NCBI GenBank assembly: GCA_026419775.2
Contig: JAOPGA020000191.1
Coordinates: forward strand, 87,966-151,965
DNA length: 64,000 bases
Direction of reading: 5' to 3'
Origin: Acrasis kona
Lineage: Eukaryota > Heterolobosea > Eutetramitea > Acrasida > Acrasidae
Part shown: in pieces, positions 10,669 through 21,515 of the stretch
Numbering within the stretch: the stretch's first letter is position 1
How the letters are laid out: each line of letters opens with the position of its first letter
Notes under the pieces: generated by a model
What the model saw: the letters and a program-made list of their open reading frames with translations, nothing else
Told to the model about the DNA's origin: nothing
The model's database searches: none
Translations under genes and position numbers: made by a program

Positions 10669-10798
10669 TATTTATTGAAGTCAACTTTATTTATTTATCA
10701 AACAAAAATCATCATCCCTGTCAAAAAATTACCAGTACTCAAAGGGATATAAACATAGTTAACTCTCAAATTGATTCGTTCGTTTTCAAGATTATTGT

Positions 10799-10818
10799 AA
10801 TCTACAAGCTTGTAGATT
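10799..10818. repeat. 20-bp perfect palindrome
   Basis: AATCTACAAG followed directly by its reverse complement CTTGTAGATT. It lies about 50 bp outside the right end of the piggyBac-like relic. The role is unknown. Confidence 0.8.
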
Positions 10819-11162
10819 GACAAAAAGCACGACACGTGGACGCGGATATAGTGGAAGAGGAATCTATTCTCAAACAGATACTTCCTCCACCACCAACTTA
10901 TGTGGCTCTCGCTCCAAGAAAATTGCAGTGCAATTTCGAATTAACGTTTTTCAAGATTTAGGTTGGATCATTTCAGATTGTATTTTAATCGCATCAATGG
11001 TGAATGTATTAATGTCTCATTGTCGAAACATTCCGATCGCGACTGTTCAAGTTTCAATTTTTGAACGAATACTTTTCAATTGCGGATGTGCGGAAATAGA
11101 ACCCGCAGTCCGTCTGATTAAATAGAATAGAAATGTTTCACGATTTTTCTTAGAAACATCAA

Positions 11163-11675
11163 ATGAAACCTCCACACCACATTACTCAAGTGCATAGAGC
11201 TCAACAAAACACATATCAAACACGTAGTGCAGCTGATATACCTGTTGCCAACCTATCAAAAGTAAAATTCCAAAGGTTGGTAGTACCAGTAATGGACCAA
11301 GTACTATTTGTGAATGGAGAATCCTGTGGCCTAGACTTGAACAGAGTGAATAAAATAATAGACCAATACTATCACTTATCAGAATTTATAATTAAATGGA
11401 ATCAGAAAATCTCAGGTCAACACAAGTACAAACACATTTTGAGACCATTCAGTTTTATACCAGCTATCAGGAAGTACAATATGAAGGCACAAGCGGAGCT
11501 TCCATCAGATATGATGTCATCTGGTGACATTGGTGTGTACATCAATATAACAAACAAGATTGTTGTTGTGGATTCGAAGAAGTTACAAGACAAGTACAAT
11601 GACTTTATAAACCTTTACCATAAATATAGAAAATTATATAATGTAAGAAAACTCAAAACAAAACAAAACAAATAA
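11163..11675 (+). CDS. Orphan hypothetical protein, 170 aa
   Basis: Open frame from ATG to a TAA that overlaps an AATAAA signal (aaacaaataaaattg), as in real genes of this window. The protein is basic and mostly polar, with a predicted helical tail rich in Lys and Tyr (YHKYRKLYNVRKLK). There is no domain I recognise, no membrane segment and no signal peptide. It sits in the gene-poor strip next to the transposon relic, so it may be an element-borne or young gene, or chance. A shorter frame at 10817-11125 upstream has no ATG at its start and is not called. Confidence 0.45.
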   Translation: MKPPHHITQVHRAQQNTYQTRSAADIPVANLSKVKFQRLVVPVMDQVLFVNGESCGLDLNRVNKIIDQYYHLSEFIIKWNQKISGQHKYKHILRPFSFIPAIRKYNMKAQAELPSDMMSSGDIGVYINITNKIVVVDSKKLQDKYNDFINLYHKYRKLYNVRKLKTKQNK

Positions 11676-13336
11676 AATTGTAAATAATACTTGTAAATAA
11701 TTATGCATTATGACATTGTTATTGATTGACCAGAACCCATTTCAAAGTCACATTTTTGAAATAATTCTTAGAAGTGAATAAATCAACACAGCATCCTCAT
11801 GGAGGTTGTGTCTGATATTACTTCATTGTCGAAGTACTCCTCCATCCTCATTTGGTAAGTATCTATATGATTGTCATGTGCTTAGAGGTGAACACGTGCT
11901 GGGCCTGAAATTTGGTAACACAATAAACATAGTGCGTGTATTCCCTTGAGTTTATTAATACTGGTGCACGTACTACATTATGAAATCCAACTCCTTGTGC
12001 ACATAAAACTTGCAATGTGGAGGAGAATATCCTCATAGTCAAAAACATAACTCTCGCATCTCTCTGTAGGAACAGTATCTTCCTTATTGCTGTTGTTTCT
12101 ATCCATCGAACCATAGTCCATCTTCGCAGAAGACTTATTATGATACGTACTTGTATTGTACGTGTACTTAAGCTTTTCGAAAAATACAACACAGAAATTT
12201 ACGAAGAGAAAGATGTCCTTAATGTATCACTGTTGTGGGATAAGATGTTAGCTAATTTCCTATGGTCGTTGCTCCGGTGGTTTGTTATTTGCTTTTGTTG
12301 TATCTTCTTGAACGCGTTTGCCACTTCACATTGGGAAATGATTGTTGCAATCTCCAACTCGACGCATTGTTTTACGTGTTGAATGTTCAAGGTAACCACG
12401 TTTATCAATTCTGTAAATGATTTGGTCTTGAGACAAAATACTCAACCTCTGTATACGCAAGGGTGGACTCTTGTATTGAGAAAATTGCAACGTGAACAAG
12501 TATTTGTTGTTGTGGCAGTCATACAATTCGCGCCCTCCAATCTACAACCAAGAAAGTGCAACCGGCACTTGGTTTGTGATTGATATTAAATAAGATAGCA
12601 CTTATACTGATGAAAAACAAGTGTTCATCACAAAATAATTGTAAATCCAGTTGACGTCGGCTAACTGTGTCTGAGTACAGGCAAAGACGAGTTAAAGGGC
12701 AGCTAGATAGTATGATATATTATAATACACCTGAAGTAATAGCGGTTTTTTGGAGCAACCAAGTTTTCAAACGAGAAATCTCGTTTCCAAAAATTTTAAA
12801 TGAACACTCAACACTAATAAGGCGACTGGTGTCACATCGAGCTAAATTGATTGCAAAAATTTATTAAAAAGAACAAGGCGGAGTACAATAACACTACAAA
12901 CTTCGTTGGTAGAATACTTCATGCTAGTCGTTGAAGCTATTAATATTAATATAGCTAGGGGATATTCCAGTAAGAACCATACAACGCAGTGAATTTAGCT
13001 ATACTTCATAAGTGTATTTATAACTTTTCAATGATTTGGGATCATTGCTTATTCAATTTAATATCTTTTTGGCAAGCTACAATGTGAAGATATTTACTCC
13101 TTGACCCGTTATATCCGTTGTACATTTTATCGGCACCTGAGACGCAAATGAAGCAGATTCGGGTCTCTAACTAGGAATTCATGATCTCGAAGTTGTTGTG
13201 TGGATATTAATTCATATTAATATAATATTCATACGACATTAATTTTACAAAAAAGCAAAATACTGACTTCAGACAATGAAATGTGACGTTAACAATAAGA
13301 GAAGGGATTGTATAATAAATTAATCTATTGTTACAA
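11676..13336. other. Gene-poor stretch with decayed coding-like sequence
   Basis: No intact gene is seen. On the minus strand between about 12580 and 11770 several overlapping short frames look protein-like (for example GRELYDCHNNKYL, and later MDYGSMDRNNSNKEDT running to FDNEVISDTTSMRM). They are interrupted by stops and shifts that single short introns do not repair. This suggests a decayed gene or element of unknown family. The rest (12.6-13.3 kb) is AT-rich with nothing recognisable. Confidence 0.4.
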
Positions 13337-14527
13337 CTATGGTAATCTCACCAAATGGTCATTAAAGAAGGACACCATCCTTTGTTCATACTGGTCAGGC
13401 TTGAAACCAATCATGTCACAGTGCGATCCACAGTAACTCGGTTGATTGAGATCAATATCAAACCAAGTCGTTACATTAACGCCCTGCTTAATCAACTTCT
13501 CTGACGCTCTATAACTATTATTTATGGGTACAATTTTATCATTCGTCTTGCTAACAAAATACACATGTCTTCCTGGTTTTATGGTTGACAAGAGCGTTTC
13601 AGGATCATAACGGAATGGAGGACACCCATAGGGCCAGGCAATCTTAGATCTAGAACAAACAGAAGACAAGACATAGTTGGGATCGAAGCCATACATAACA
13701 ATATTCGCATACAATGTGTCTCTTATATAAATGGCAGGCGCATCAAGCCAAGCAGCATTCAAGTTGACTCCTCCATCCACGGCGAAGGTAACCGTAGCTG
13801 TACTGCCGCCCATACTTTCTCCAAATATACCAATATTTTTACTAGAGTTTGACAACCGAGGATAGTTCGCAAGTAAGTAGTCCAATCCTCCCAAAACATC
13901 CCAGTGCTCCTGATTTCCAAACGAGGCATAAGGGTATTTTGAGGACACCTCAGACTCGCCGTGATTACGCAAATCAAGTGCCAAAACATTAAAACCGTTC
14001 TTCCATAGCATTGCAATGTTATCAATAACGCTTTCCTTACAAGACCTTATACCATGAACCGCGATTACGAAGGGGTCCTTGTCTGGATTTGATAGCATGA
14101 GAATGGCCTTAATTCTCATTGAAGGATCCACTGCACCTTCGTCTTTAATTGTTCTAGATTGAAATGTTACATAGCTCCAATTTGATTGTGGTAGAAAATA
14201 ACGTGGGATGGAACTATTGACCGAACCACAATAACTTGGCCGATAGTTTGATGGGTTATTGGCTGCTCTGTTAAGGTTATAACATCCTTGTCCCTCGACT
14301 GATGGGTTTGCTGCGTAAATGGTATTGAATCCATATACTCCTATCCCCCCGTAGATTGCAAAGAACACTGTGATAAATGCGATGATGAACACCAAAATCG
14401 AAATTATCAGCACGACTGCTAGAACTATCGGCCAATTTACTACCCTCTTCACACTCTTGGGAGTTTCTATCGCATCAAACTTTCCATTTGTGTGATCCTG
14501 TAACGGAATGTCGACGCTAGTGCTCAT
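13337..14527 (-). CDS. Membrane-anchored alpha/beta hydrolase
   Basis: Single exon, 396 aa. A cytosolic start of about 28 residues is followed by one strong membrane helix (residues about 30-65), so this is a type II anchor with the enzyme on the luminal or outer side. The hydrolase fold has the nucleophile motif GESMGG, an acid in KTNDKIVP and a late histidine in YCGSHCDMIGF. The oxyanion region is HGIRSCKESV. The closest functional guess is an esterase or peptidase of the BEM46/ABHD12-13 type. The substrate is unknown. The five extracellular cysteines fit a secretory location. Confidence 0.88.
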   Translation of the reverse strand: MSTSVDIPLQDHTNGKFDAIETPKSVKRVVNWPIVLAVVLIISILVFIIAFITVFFAIYGGIGVYGFNTIYAANPSVEGQGCYNLNRAANNPSNYRPSYCGSVNSSIPRYFLPQSNWSYVTFQSRTIKDEGAVDPSMRIKAILMLSNPDKDPFVIAVHGIRSCKESVIDNIAMLWKNGFNVLALDLRNHGESEVSSKYPYASFGNQEHWDVLGGLDYLLANYPRLSNSSKNIGIFGESMGGSTATVTFAVDGGVNLNAAWLDAPAIYIRDTLYANIVMYGFDPNYVLSSVCSRSKIAWPYGCPPFRYDPETLLSTIKPGRHVYFVSKTNDKIVPINNSYRASEKLIKQGVNVTTWFDIDLNQPSYCGSHCDMIGFKPDQYEQRMVSFFNDHLVRLP

Positions 14528-15382
14528 TTTTTAGAAATATGAACTTGCAGTTTAATTGTAAGGCATAACCAAACTACCGCATGTCACGGATATTATGAAA
14601 GGAGACCCGCAGAATACTATGGGCGTCCGATTTAGGCGGCCTGGAAGGCCGCAAATATTTTTTCTTGTGTTTTTTCATTTTGAACAACCAAATGAACTCG
14701 CCAAGACAATCTCACAAACCCGTCGTGTGATAGAATATGCATCTAAATACCTTTCGTAACTGTGTTAATGCATTAAAAGCAACACGTGTAACGGTTCATG
14801 CATCTACTTAAAGTAAGTAAAGAATATAAGCAAAAGGATTAGAGTTCATATTGAGAGGATTTGTATCTGCTGACATCAACGAAAATAATAATTTTGATTT
14901 ATTATTTCAAAATAACGGCTAATTTATAAGGTAGATATCCTGAAAAAACTCGCACCCCGAACGCTAAATTAATTTCAATAAAAATTGTAAAGAAGACATC
15001 TCTACAAAACAAGATTCACAGACCATAACTAGTTAGGTTTTAAAAAATGTATCGCGCTTAATATCCTTGTACTGTTGTTTGTTGTCTTGTACAGCTTCTG
15101 ACTAAACTATGCCTTTTAATTATTAAAGCTTAAGAGCAAAAGTATAAGGATTTATATCTTAATCTAGCCTCACATAAAAGAAATATTTTGGTACAAAAAA
15201 GTAACAAACAGAATTTCAGGAAATTTCAAAATGGGTCCCTATCTGTCGATCCAAATTAATCAAAAATGAATCTATTTGGTGTCCGTGTGACAGTTTAGAT
15301 AGAATCAAAATTGTAAAGCTAATTCTGAGATAAACCTTAACGGGGAACGTCATGTCAAAACTTCGTGCAAAAGAAAGAAAGG
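14528..15382. other. Gene-free stretch of about 855 bp
   Basis: This divergent region between the hydrolase and the RGS sensor gene is AT-rich and contains no gene. The one visible structure is a GC-rich perfect hairpin near 14636-14652 (gcggcct, gga loop, aggccgc) followed by an AT run with six Ts. No tRNA or snRNA match was seen. Confidence 0.5.
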
Positions 15383-17475
15383 ATGCAAACACAGCAGCCG
15401 AAGACCCAGACACCATCTAGTAAGAAGAAAACCTCTGACCATAGTAGTTCCAACACAAACAAGCCCGTTGCTAGAAAAAAGAACTTCTTACTGCAAAATG
15501 TGTTTTCATTTTATAATATTGGAATTGTTATATCAAGCATTATTATATTCCTCATTGGAACGGCAATAGGGGTCCCCTTATTCTTTGTTTTTCAGGTTAG
15601 TATGACCGAATCACTTTACTCAAACATGTAGGGGCAAGACAAAGAGAGCGGACGTGAGCAATTGAAAGCTTCTCTACTATATCAGGTTGAAGGAATATAT
15701 AATTCACTTGTGCCAATGTATAAGTTGAGCGGTAGTCTATCGGAGTTTTATAAAGAATTGAATGGTTCAGTTGGCATCAACTATGTGAACGACTTTAAGC
15801 CTTTTGTTGAGCGCACTGACTTGTTTGTACATGGGCTAGTGTCTACAGCCATTAGTATAATAGTTAATGACACAACTCAACTTCAGCAAAGAATGAGGTC
15901 GAAGGGAGGATTTTATACCAATTTTACTGCGGAAGTGAAACAACCCTTAGGTACCACAGTAGCCATTATCATTGCAGCAGCACCGGCAAAGTTTTCATTC
16001 ATTATTGGAAAGGACACCACATATGAACCCAGTCTAAAAGATGTTTATTTAAAAGTGGCCGCAACAAAGAAGAACGCCTGTGGACCAAGAAGACCATTTT
16101 TGGCTCAAGATGGCGAAAAAGGTGGAGGTTATAGCATTTTATATTACCAACCCATTCTTGATGGTTCAAATTTATTAGGAGTGAGCAGTACAGGTTTGAA
16201 TTTGAATGCATTCTTCACAAATGCTCTGCTACCAGGAACAGCCTCTCGAATCGTTCAGCAAGTGTTTGACGTAACCAATGGAACAAGTGAATTTTTATAT
16301 TCCTCGGCGACCGACGAACAAGTACCTTTCGGAGTGCCTGCCTCCCAAATGACCGAACTTCAACATGTTTCCATGCAAAGAATGTACGAATACAGTGAAT
16401 ATCAGGATGTGAACGTGGCCGACCGTACATGGAGAGTTTTTTACATTCCCACAACTGATTATTTGGGTTCCTTCAATTCTGGTACCAAATGGATGGCCAT
16501 TATAATTTACCTTGTGGTTTGCGTTGTGTTTACAATCATGGTTATATTCATGATGAAGGTTTGGGAGTACTATAACAACCAGAGCAAATTAGACAAGGAA
16601 CGCATGCTGACCGCACAAAAGTATCAAGATAACATTCAAGCAATGATGAATCGTATTTCTGATGCTGATGCTAGGATAGCCACTGTTATCAATGGTAAGT
16701 GTTTTGATTGATGAATTTATTAACCTTGACAGCCATACCCGACTTTGTAATCGTGATAAATAACAGCGGATGCATCGTTATGGCCAATGCTTCATTCTCT
16801 AGACAGTTTGGAACTACTAGTAATGACTATGACAAACACCTCAACATTTCAATGTTCTTCCCGGACTTGGAGGAATCGTTCTACGTTAAATTAAGCGAAA
16901 GCACCTCGATAAATACAAGCGCTAAAACTAGATTTAATTCGATAGTACCAGTGCAGGTTATCGTAAGAACGTTAGACTCAAGTGATGACCTTGAAGAGGA
17001 GGCCTATGTAATAGTAGCAAGGAATTTGAGCGATCGCGAAAAACTTTTAGATAATATAGAAAATCAGAAGAGGCATCTAAGTAACATGCTCAAGCACGCA
17101 GAATTTGATGCACATTTCCACAAAGATGAAAAATTCAGGAAAGCTTTTTTGGCATTTTGTAAAAATAATAGAACAGAGGAGAACGGTCTATTCTTGGAGG
17201 AAGTAAGAAGGTACAAGAAGAGTGCTGTTGAGAAGAGAGCCGAAAAACAATTTTACATTTTCTCTAATTTTATCAAAATTGGTTCTCCTCATCAATTGAA
17301 TATTAGTTCTGAGCTCAGCACTCACATGGAGTCAAGACTAAATAAAAGTTTGGGAGATTCCGATCTTTTTAATAACATAGAAGAGTTGATAAAGAGCGAG
17401 ATTGTGGTCGATTTGTATCCTCGTTTCCTTAATCAAGAAAAGAAAAAGTCTTATGTATCTGAACCCTTGATCTAA
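15383..17475 (+). CDS. Membrane sensor protein with PAS and RGS domains
   Basis: Exons 15383-15595, 15632-16694 and 16733-17475, with introns of 36 and 38 nt, giving 672 aa. A basic cytosolic start is followed by a membrane helix (about 46-70), a 280-residue outer domain of unknown but sensor-like type, and a second helix (about 356-380). A short coiled linker, a PAS domain (about 425-545, from IPDFVIVINNSGCIVMAN) and a C-terminal RGS domain (about 560-665, with ENGLFLEEVRRYK and DLYPRFL) complete it. RGS domains speed GTP hydrolysis by G-alpha. The layout suggests an outside signal controls RGS activity. The first in-frame ATG is used. Confidence 0.85.
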
Positions 17476-17536
17476 TAAAATGTAATCATATGCCGAAGTG
17501 TGTTGTAATGTTGGTTGACACAAAAATATTAAAAAA

Positions 17537-18031
17537 ATGTTGAGATCCACATTCAAGCACGCACAATCAATCAGAAATATCGCCACTCTCAACGCCGTAA
17601 CAAACGCAAAGAGATGCTTTTCTGTAACTCAAGTTCCAAGAGCGTCCGTAGATGCAGACCAATCACACGACGACTTTAAACCAAAGAGCAAAGTTGATAA
17701 TGTGACTGACAGATTCGAGAAGATGAAAGAGTTCATCGACCAGCAAGTAAACAAAGAGCCAGTAGTACTTTTTATGAAGGGCATTCCAAGCCGACCCGAG
17801 TGTGGATTCTCGCGTAACGTAGTCAACATTTTGGAATCATACAAAATTAATTACAAAACTTTTGATATGAACGCAGATCAATTAATGAAGGAAGCATTGA
17901 AGGACTACAGTGATTGGCCCACCATACCCCAACTCTATGTTAAAGGTGAGTTCCAAGGAGGAAGTGATATCGTCTCAAAACTGCATTTTGATGGTAAACT
18001 AAAGCAAATTTTAAATGATGCAAAGAAATAA
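17537..18031 (+). CDS. GLRX5: Mitochondrial monothiol glutaredoxin
   Basis: Single exon, 164 aa. The first 35 residues are basic and Ser/Arg-rich with no acidic residue, as in a mitochondrial targeting peptide. The glutaredoxin domain follows at about 60-160, with KGIPSRPECGFSRN holding the CGFS active site of monothiol glutaredoxins. WPTIPQLYVKGEFQGGSDI provides the glutathione-binding TVP-like loop and GGxD. The family passes Fe-S clusters from the mitochondrial scaffold to target proteins. Only 61 bp separate it from the RGS gene upstream. The stop overlaps an AATAAA signal. Confidence 0.94.
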   Translation: MLRSTFKHAQSIRNIATLNAVTNAKRCFSVTQVPRASVDADQSHDDFKPKSKVDNVTDRFEKMKEFIDQQVNKEPVVLFMKGIPSRPECGFSRNVVNILESYKINYKTFDMNADQLMKEALKDYSDWPTIPQLYVKGEFQGGSDIVSKLHFDGKLKQILNDAKK

Positions 18032-18239
18032 ACAACCTTCAATTTACCCATGAGTTCGTATGTTCAATTTTTGTCCCACTCGAAGTTAAAAAAATCTTGT
18101 ATTTTGCCGGTTTTAATTTTGTAACATATAGTTGGCTTGATTTTTGCGCCCACGGAACCCGTTATTTCTAATTTATTGTGCATCTAAACAAAAACATTAT
18201 CATTGGTCTGTGAGGGCGTAACGTTTTTGACTGCCAATA

Positions 18240-21200
18240 ATGAACAATAGTCTTAACGAGAGCACCACTATCGAAACAGCAACAGAGTCGACAAAGACAC
18301 AATCAAATGGTGTTAATGTCAAGGTTGTAGTGAGGTGCAGACCCACTAATGAGGATGAACGAGGGCAGGGCACTTGTGTTGGAGACTTTACTTCAAGATC
18401 CTTAACAATAACCAAACCAAAGAACCCTCCAAAGACATATCATTTCGATCATGTGTTCTCGACTGGTACAACACAATCAGAATTTTTTGATGTCGCAGCG
18501 AAACCCATTGTTGATGAAGTGCTAGCAGGATATAACTGCACAATATTCGCATATGGACAAACCTCTACAGGAAAAACATACACAATGGAAGGTATCAAAG
18601 GAACTGACGCATCAGTGGTAGATGTTCGTGCTGGCATCGTTCCAAGAAGTATTCATCACATATTTTCTACATTGGAGAACAACAATGCAGAATATTCTGT
18701 CAACGTGACTTGTCTAGAACTTTACAACGAAGAGTTGCAGGACCTTCTAGCAACAGAGAAAAAGCAACTCCGAATCTTTGATGAAAGCAGCGGAAGAAAA
18801 GGAACAAAAGTTTCAGGACTAGAAGAGGCTACTGTGACCAATGCCAATCAAATTCTGACCATACTAGACACTGCACAAAAAAAGAGGCAGAACGCAGAGA
18901 CAAACATGAACAAAAACTCCTCACGCTCTCACGTAGTCACATCAATAGTGATTCACATGAAGGAAACAACTCAAGAGGGAGAGGAGTTAATGCGCATAGG
19001 AAAACTCAACTTAGTGGATCTTGCAGGAAGTGAAAACATTGGGCGCAGCGGTGCACAAAACAAGAGGGCAAAAGAGGCAGGAGTCATTAACCAATCTTTG
19101 TTGACTCTAGGTCGTGTAATCAAGGCACTTACAGATCACTCCACTCACGTTCCCTACAGAGAAAGTAAACTTACTCGTCTTTTACAAGACTCTCTTGGTG
19201 GTAGAACTCGCACTTGTATCATAGCAACCATAAGTCCTAGTATAATCAACTTTGAAGAAACCATGAGCACTCTTGACTATTCTTACAGAGCTAAGAACAT
19301 TAGAAACAAACCAGAATTAAACATGAAGATTAGTAGAACTGCCATGATTCGTGAACTCAATGTAGAGATTGATAAATTAAAGACAGAGCTTAACAACCAA
19401 AGAGCAAAGAATGGAGTGTTCATGTCGCCCGAACAGTATGCAGAACTGAATGCAACCATTGAGTCACTCAGACAGCAGTGCGTAGATACCAAAGCTGAAA
19501 GCCGTTGTAACAGAGAAGATTTGGAAAATGTCACCACTCAACTCAGGTCATCCGAAAAGAGAGAACAGGAAACAAACCTTAAGCTTGAGGAGGAGACCAA
19601 GACCAGATTACAAGTCGAATCCAAACTATCCGTGACGGAACACAACCTACAGCATACATTATCGGAGCTTGCCGAAGAGAGACACATTGGCGAAGAATTG
19701 ATCAAGAGTAGAGCTGAATTAGAAGTGCAAGCCCATGGATACGTTGATGACATTAAAATGAACAACTTGGACATTGAAGGATACACTGCGAAGATTGAGC
19801 GAAAGAACAGAGTAGAGAATGAAAATGTTCATTCCGTTCATGACTTCCATTCCGCTATCGACCAAACAGTTGACAACACCACAGCCAACCTACAAGTGCT
19901 CCACGAAGAAACAACGACTGGCCTCAAAAACATTAACACCACATTATTTAATTTTGTACAAACCAAGAACAAGAGGATTGAAGGAATCGTGACACAACTA
20001 GGCAACATTACAAACGTATATGGTCAAGATGTAGAATCAACAAAATCACTTCTAGATGCTTCCACAAACCTGACTTTCAACATTTTAGACACCTCGTCGA
20101 AATTAAGCACGGATCATGTTACGGACATTTCAACCGCTGTAGACAGCCACAAAGAAGTCCTGACTGCTGCGCTGAAGATGGCCATCGATGAATTCAAGAA
20201 TAGTCAAAAAGAATTATCCGCGTTTGCATCGAAAGTAGCCTCCAACCTATCATCCACTCGCTTGACAGTAGAGAAGAGCATGTTTACAGTTGCCGACTTG
20301 CACGATCAAATTGATTCCCTCATCACCTCTCACTGCGAGTCACAGATCCAAAACACTAATGTGCTGCATGAACAAATCAACGTGCTCATCCAGGACCAAT
20401 TGACTTTAAGTAACGATTTGAAGGAACAAGTATTTTCCATGATTGACGAACGAACCAACTTGATGAAGAGAAACCTAAACCAGACCAACAGTCAACTTTC
20501 CGTTACAAAAGATCAACAAATAGGATTTGTCAACCGATTCAAGACCAGAGCAATCGACCAGAGTCACAAAGTAAGAACATGTGCTCAAGAGACACGCAAC
20601 CAAGTACAATCCGACACGGATCTCCATTTGGAACAAACCAACACTCACATGGAGTCATGTCAAGGACTGTTGAGGAATGGAATCATCAAGTTGGAGTCAA
20701 CGTCCAATGAGGTCATTCAAAAGTTGGATCAAGTCAAGAACGTCACCGTTGGTTACAAGAACAAGATTGAACAGTTACACACCACACATACCAACGAAGC
20801 CACCAACCTCAACATTTCCTCCAAGAATGATTTGACATCACGCCTATGTTCCATCAACAGCAGTCAACAATCCATCTCGCAAGATTTAATCTCCTTTGAT
20901 CAATTAGTGGTGGACAACTTTACGAACGACACATTGGAAAAGTCAAATGCTTTGAGCAAACTTTCATCCGACCGTCACATCAACTTGCAACAATTACACA
21001 TGCACATGAAACAACAAACCAATCAATTCGTCGACAATTATCAAATCGATCGTTCATGCGGAACGACCCCGAAAAAGAGAAAGAGAGAATGTTTGGACGT
21101 GTGTGTGCTCAAGACCAGAGATGAAATTAGGAATGAGTACAGGAGCACGAATGGAGCGATCGTAGACGAAACATTTACGGATAAGGAAAATGTGGCGAAT

Positions 21201-21491
21201 CCCTTGTCTTTGGATTTGTGTAATTTGGTACCTAGATCTCCCAAATCACTCTCCTGCAGGACTCCGACCAGCGTGTCGAGCATTACGTCCAGCGACTCGG
21301 TGTTTAGCGTGGGAACGCCTACGAAAAAGACTCACGTGAGCACGCCGACGAGTGCTGCCAAGAAGAAGAGGAGAATTGGAACTGGTGCTGGTGGACTGGC
21401 GAATTCGATGGTGGTGGGTTCTACAAACTCAACGACCAATACAAGATTGAAGAGAACAAATTCAGTGAATAGTGTAGCAGCGTTCAGATGA
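18240..21491 (+). CDS. Kinesin-5 (BimC/Eg5) mitotic motor
   Basis: Single exon, 1083 aa, the usual length of kinesin-5. The motor domain fills residues about 20-365: the P-loop GQTSTGKT near 105-112, switch I NKNSSRSHV and switch II LVDLAGSENIGRSGAQN are intact. The neck linker and coiled coil follow, then a long stalk. The C-terminal tail has several Thr-Pro sites (TTPKKRKRE, SVGTPTKK, STPTSAAKKKRR), like the BimC-type regulatory box. Kinesin-5 forms bipolar tetramers that slide spindle microtubules apart. The basic tail could also act as a nuclear signal. Confidence 0.93.
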   Translation: MNNSLNESTTIETATESTKTQSNGVNVKVVVRCRPTNEDERGQGTCVGDFTSRSLTITKPKNPPKTYHFDHVFSTGTTQSEFFDVAAKPIVDEVLAGYNCTIFAYGQTSTGKTYTMEGIKGTDASVVDVRAGIVPRSIHHIFSTLENNNAEYSVNVTCLELYNEELQDLLATEKKQLRIFDESSGRKGTKVSGLEEATVTNANQILTILDTAQKKRQNAETNMNKNSSRSHVVTSIVIHMKETTQEGEELMRIGKLNLVDLAGSENIGRSGAQNKRAKEAGVINQSLLTLGRVIKALTDHSTHVPYRESKLTRLLQDSLGGRTRTCIIATISPSIINFEETMSTLDYSYRAKNIRNKPELNMKISRTAMIRELNVEIDKLKTELNNQRAKNGVFMSPEQYAELNATIESLRQQCVDTKAESRCNREDLENVTTQLRSSEKREQETNLKLEEETKTRLQVESKLSVTEHNLQHTLSELAEERHIGEELIKSRAELEVQAHGYVDDIKMNNLDIEGYTAKIERKNRVENENVHSVHDFHSAIDQTVDNTTANLQVLHEETTTGLKNINTTLFNFVQTKNKRIEGIVTQLGNITNVYGQDVESTKSLLDASTNLTFNILDTSSKLSTDHVTDISTAVDSHKEVLTAALKMAIDEFKNSQKELSAFASKVASNLSSTRLTVEKSMFTVADLHDQIDSLITSHCESQIQNTNVLHEQINVLIQDQLTLSNDLKEQVFSMIDERTNLMKRNLNQTNSQLSVTKDQQIGFVNRFKTRAIDQSHKVRTCAQETRNQVQSDTDLHLEQTNTHMESCQGLLRNGIIKLESTSNEVIQKLDQVKNVTVGYKNKIEQLHTTHTNEATNLNISSKNDLTSRLCSINSSQQSISQDLISFDQLVVDNFTNDTLEKSNALSKLSSDRHINLQQLHMHMKQQTNQFVDNYQIDRSCGTTPKKRKRECLDVCVLKTRDEIRNEYRSTNGAIVDETFTDKENVANPLSLDLCNLVPRSPKSLSCRTPTSVSSITSSDSVFSVGTPTKKTHVSTPTSAAKKKRRIGTGAGGLANSMVVGSTNSTTNTRLKRTNSVNSVAAFR

Positions 21492-21515
21492 ATTGTAATT
21501 TTAAATAAAAGCATT

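Larger units (their letters stand above)
10047..10746 (-). mobile_element. Internally deleted piggyBac-like element
   Basis: The two ends read CCCTTACAGG (left) and, on the other strand, CCCTTTGAGT (right), each preceded outside by ATAT. Including flanks, GTTTCATATCCCTT and GTTTATATCCCTT form an imperfect inverted repeat. Between them, on the minus strand, lie a short acidic N-terminal-type frame and a piggyBac-type C-terminal cysteine-rich domain. The large DDD catalytic core that should separate them is missing. The boundaries are inferred from the inverted ends; piggyBac elements normally duplicate TTAA, so the ATAT flank is unusual. The element is a non-autonomous relic. Confidence 0.6.

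Noticed and set aside
10817-11125. 102-codon plus-strand frame after the piggyBac relic
   Set aside because: It begins without ATG, starts inside a 20-bp palindrome, and has no domain or downstream poly(A) signal of the usual kind.
14636-14652. GC-rich perfect hairpin followed by an AT run with six Ts
   Set aside because: It looks like a bacterial terminator, but this is nuclear DNA with no gene ending there, so no function is claimed.
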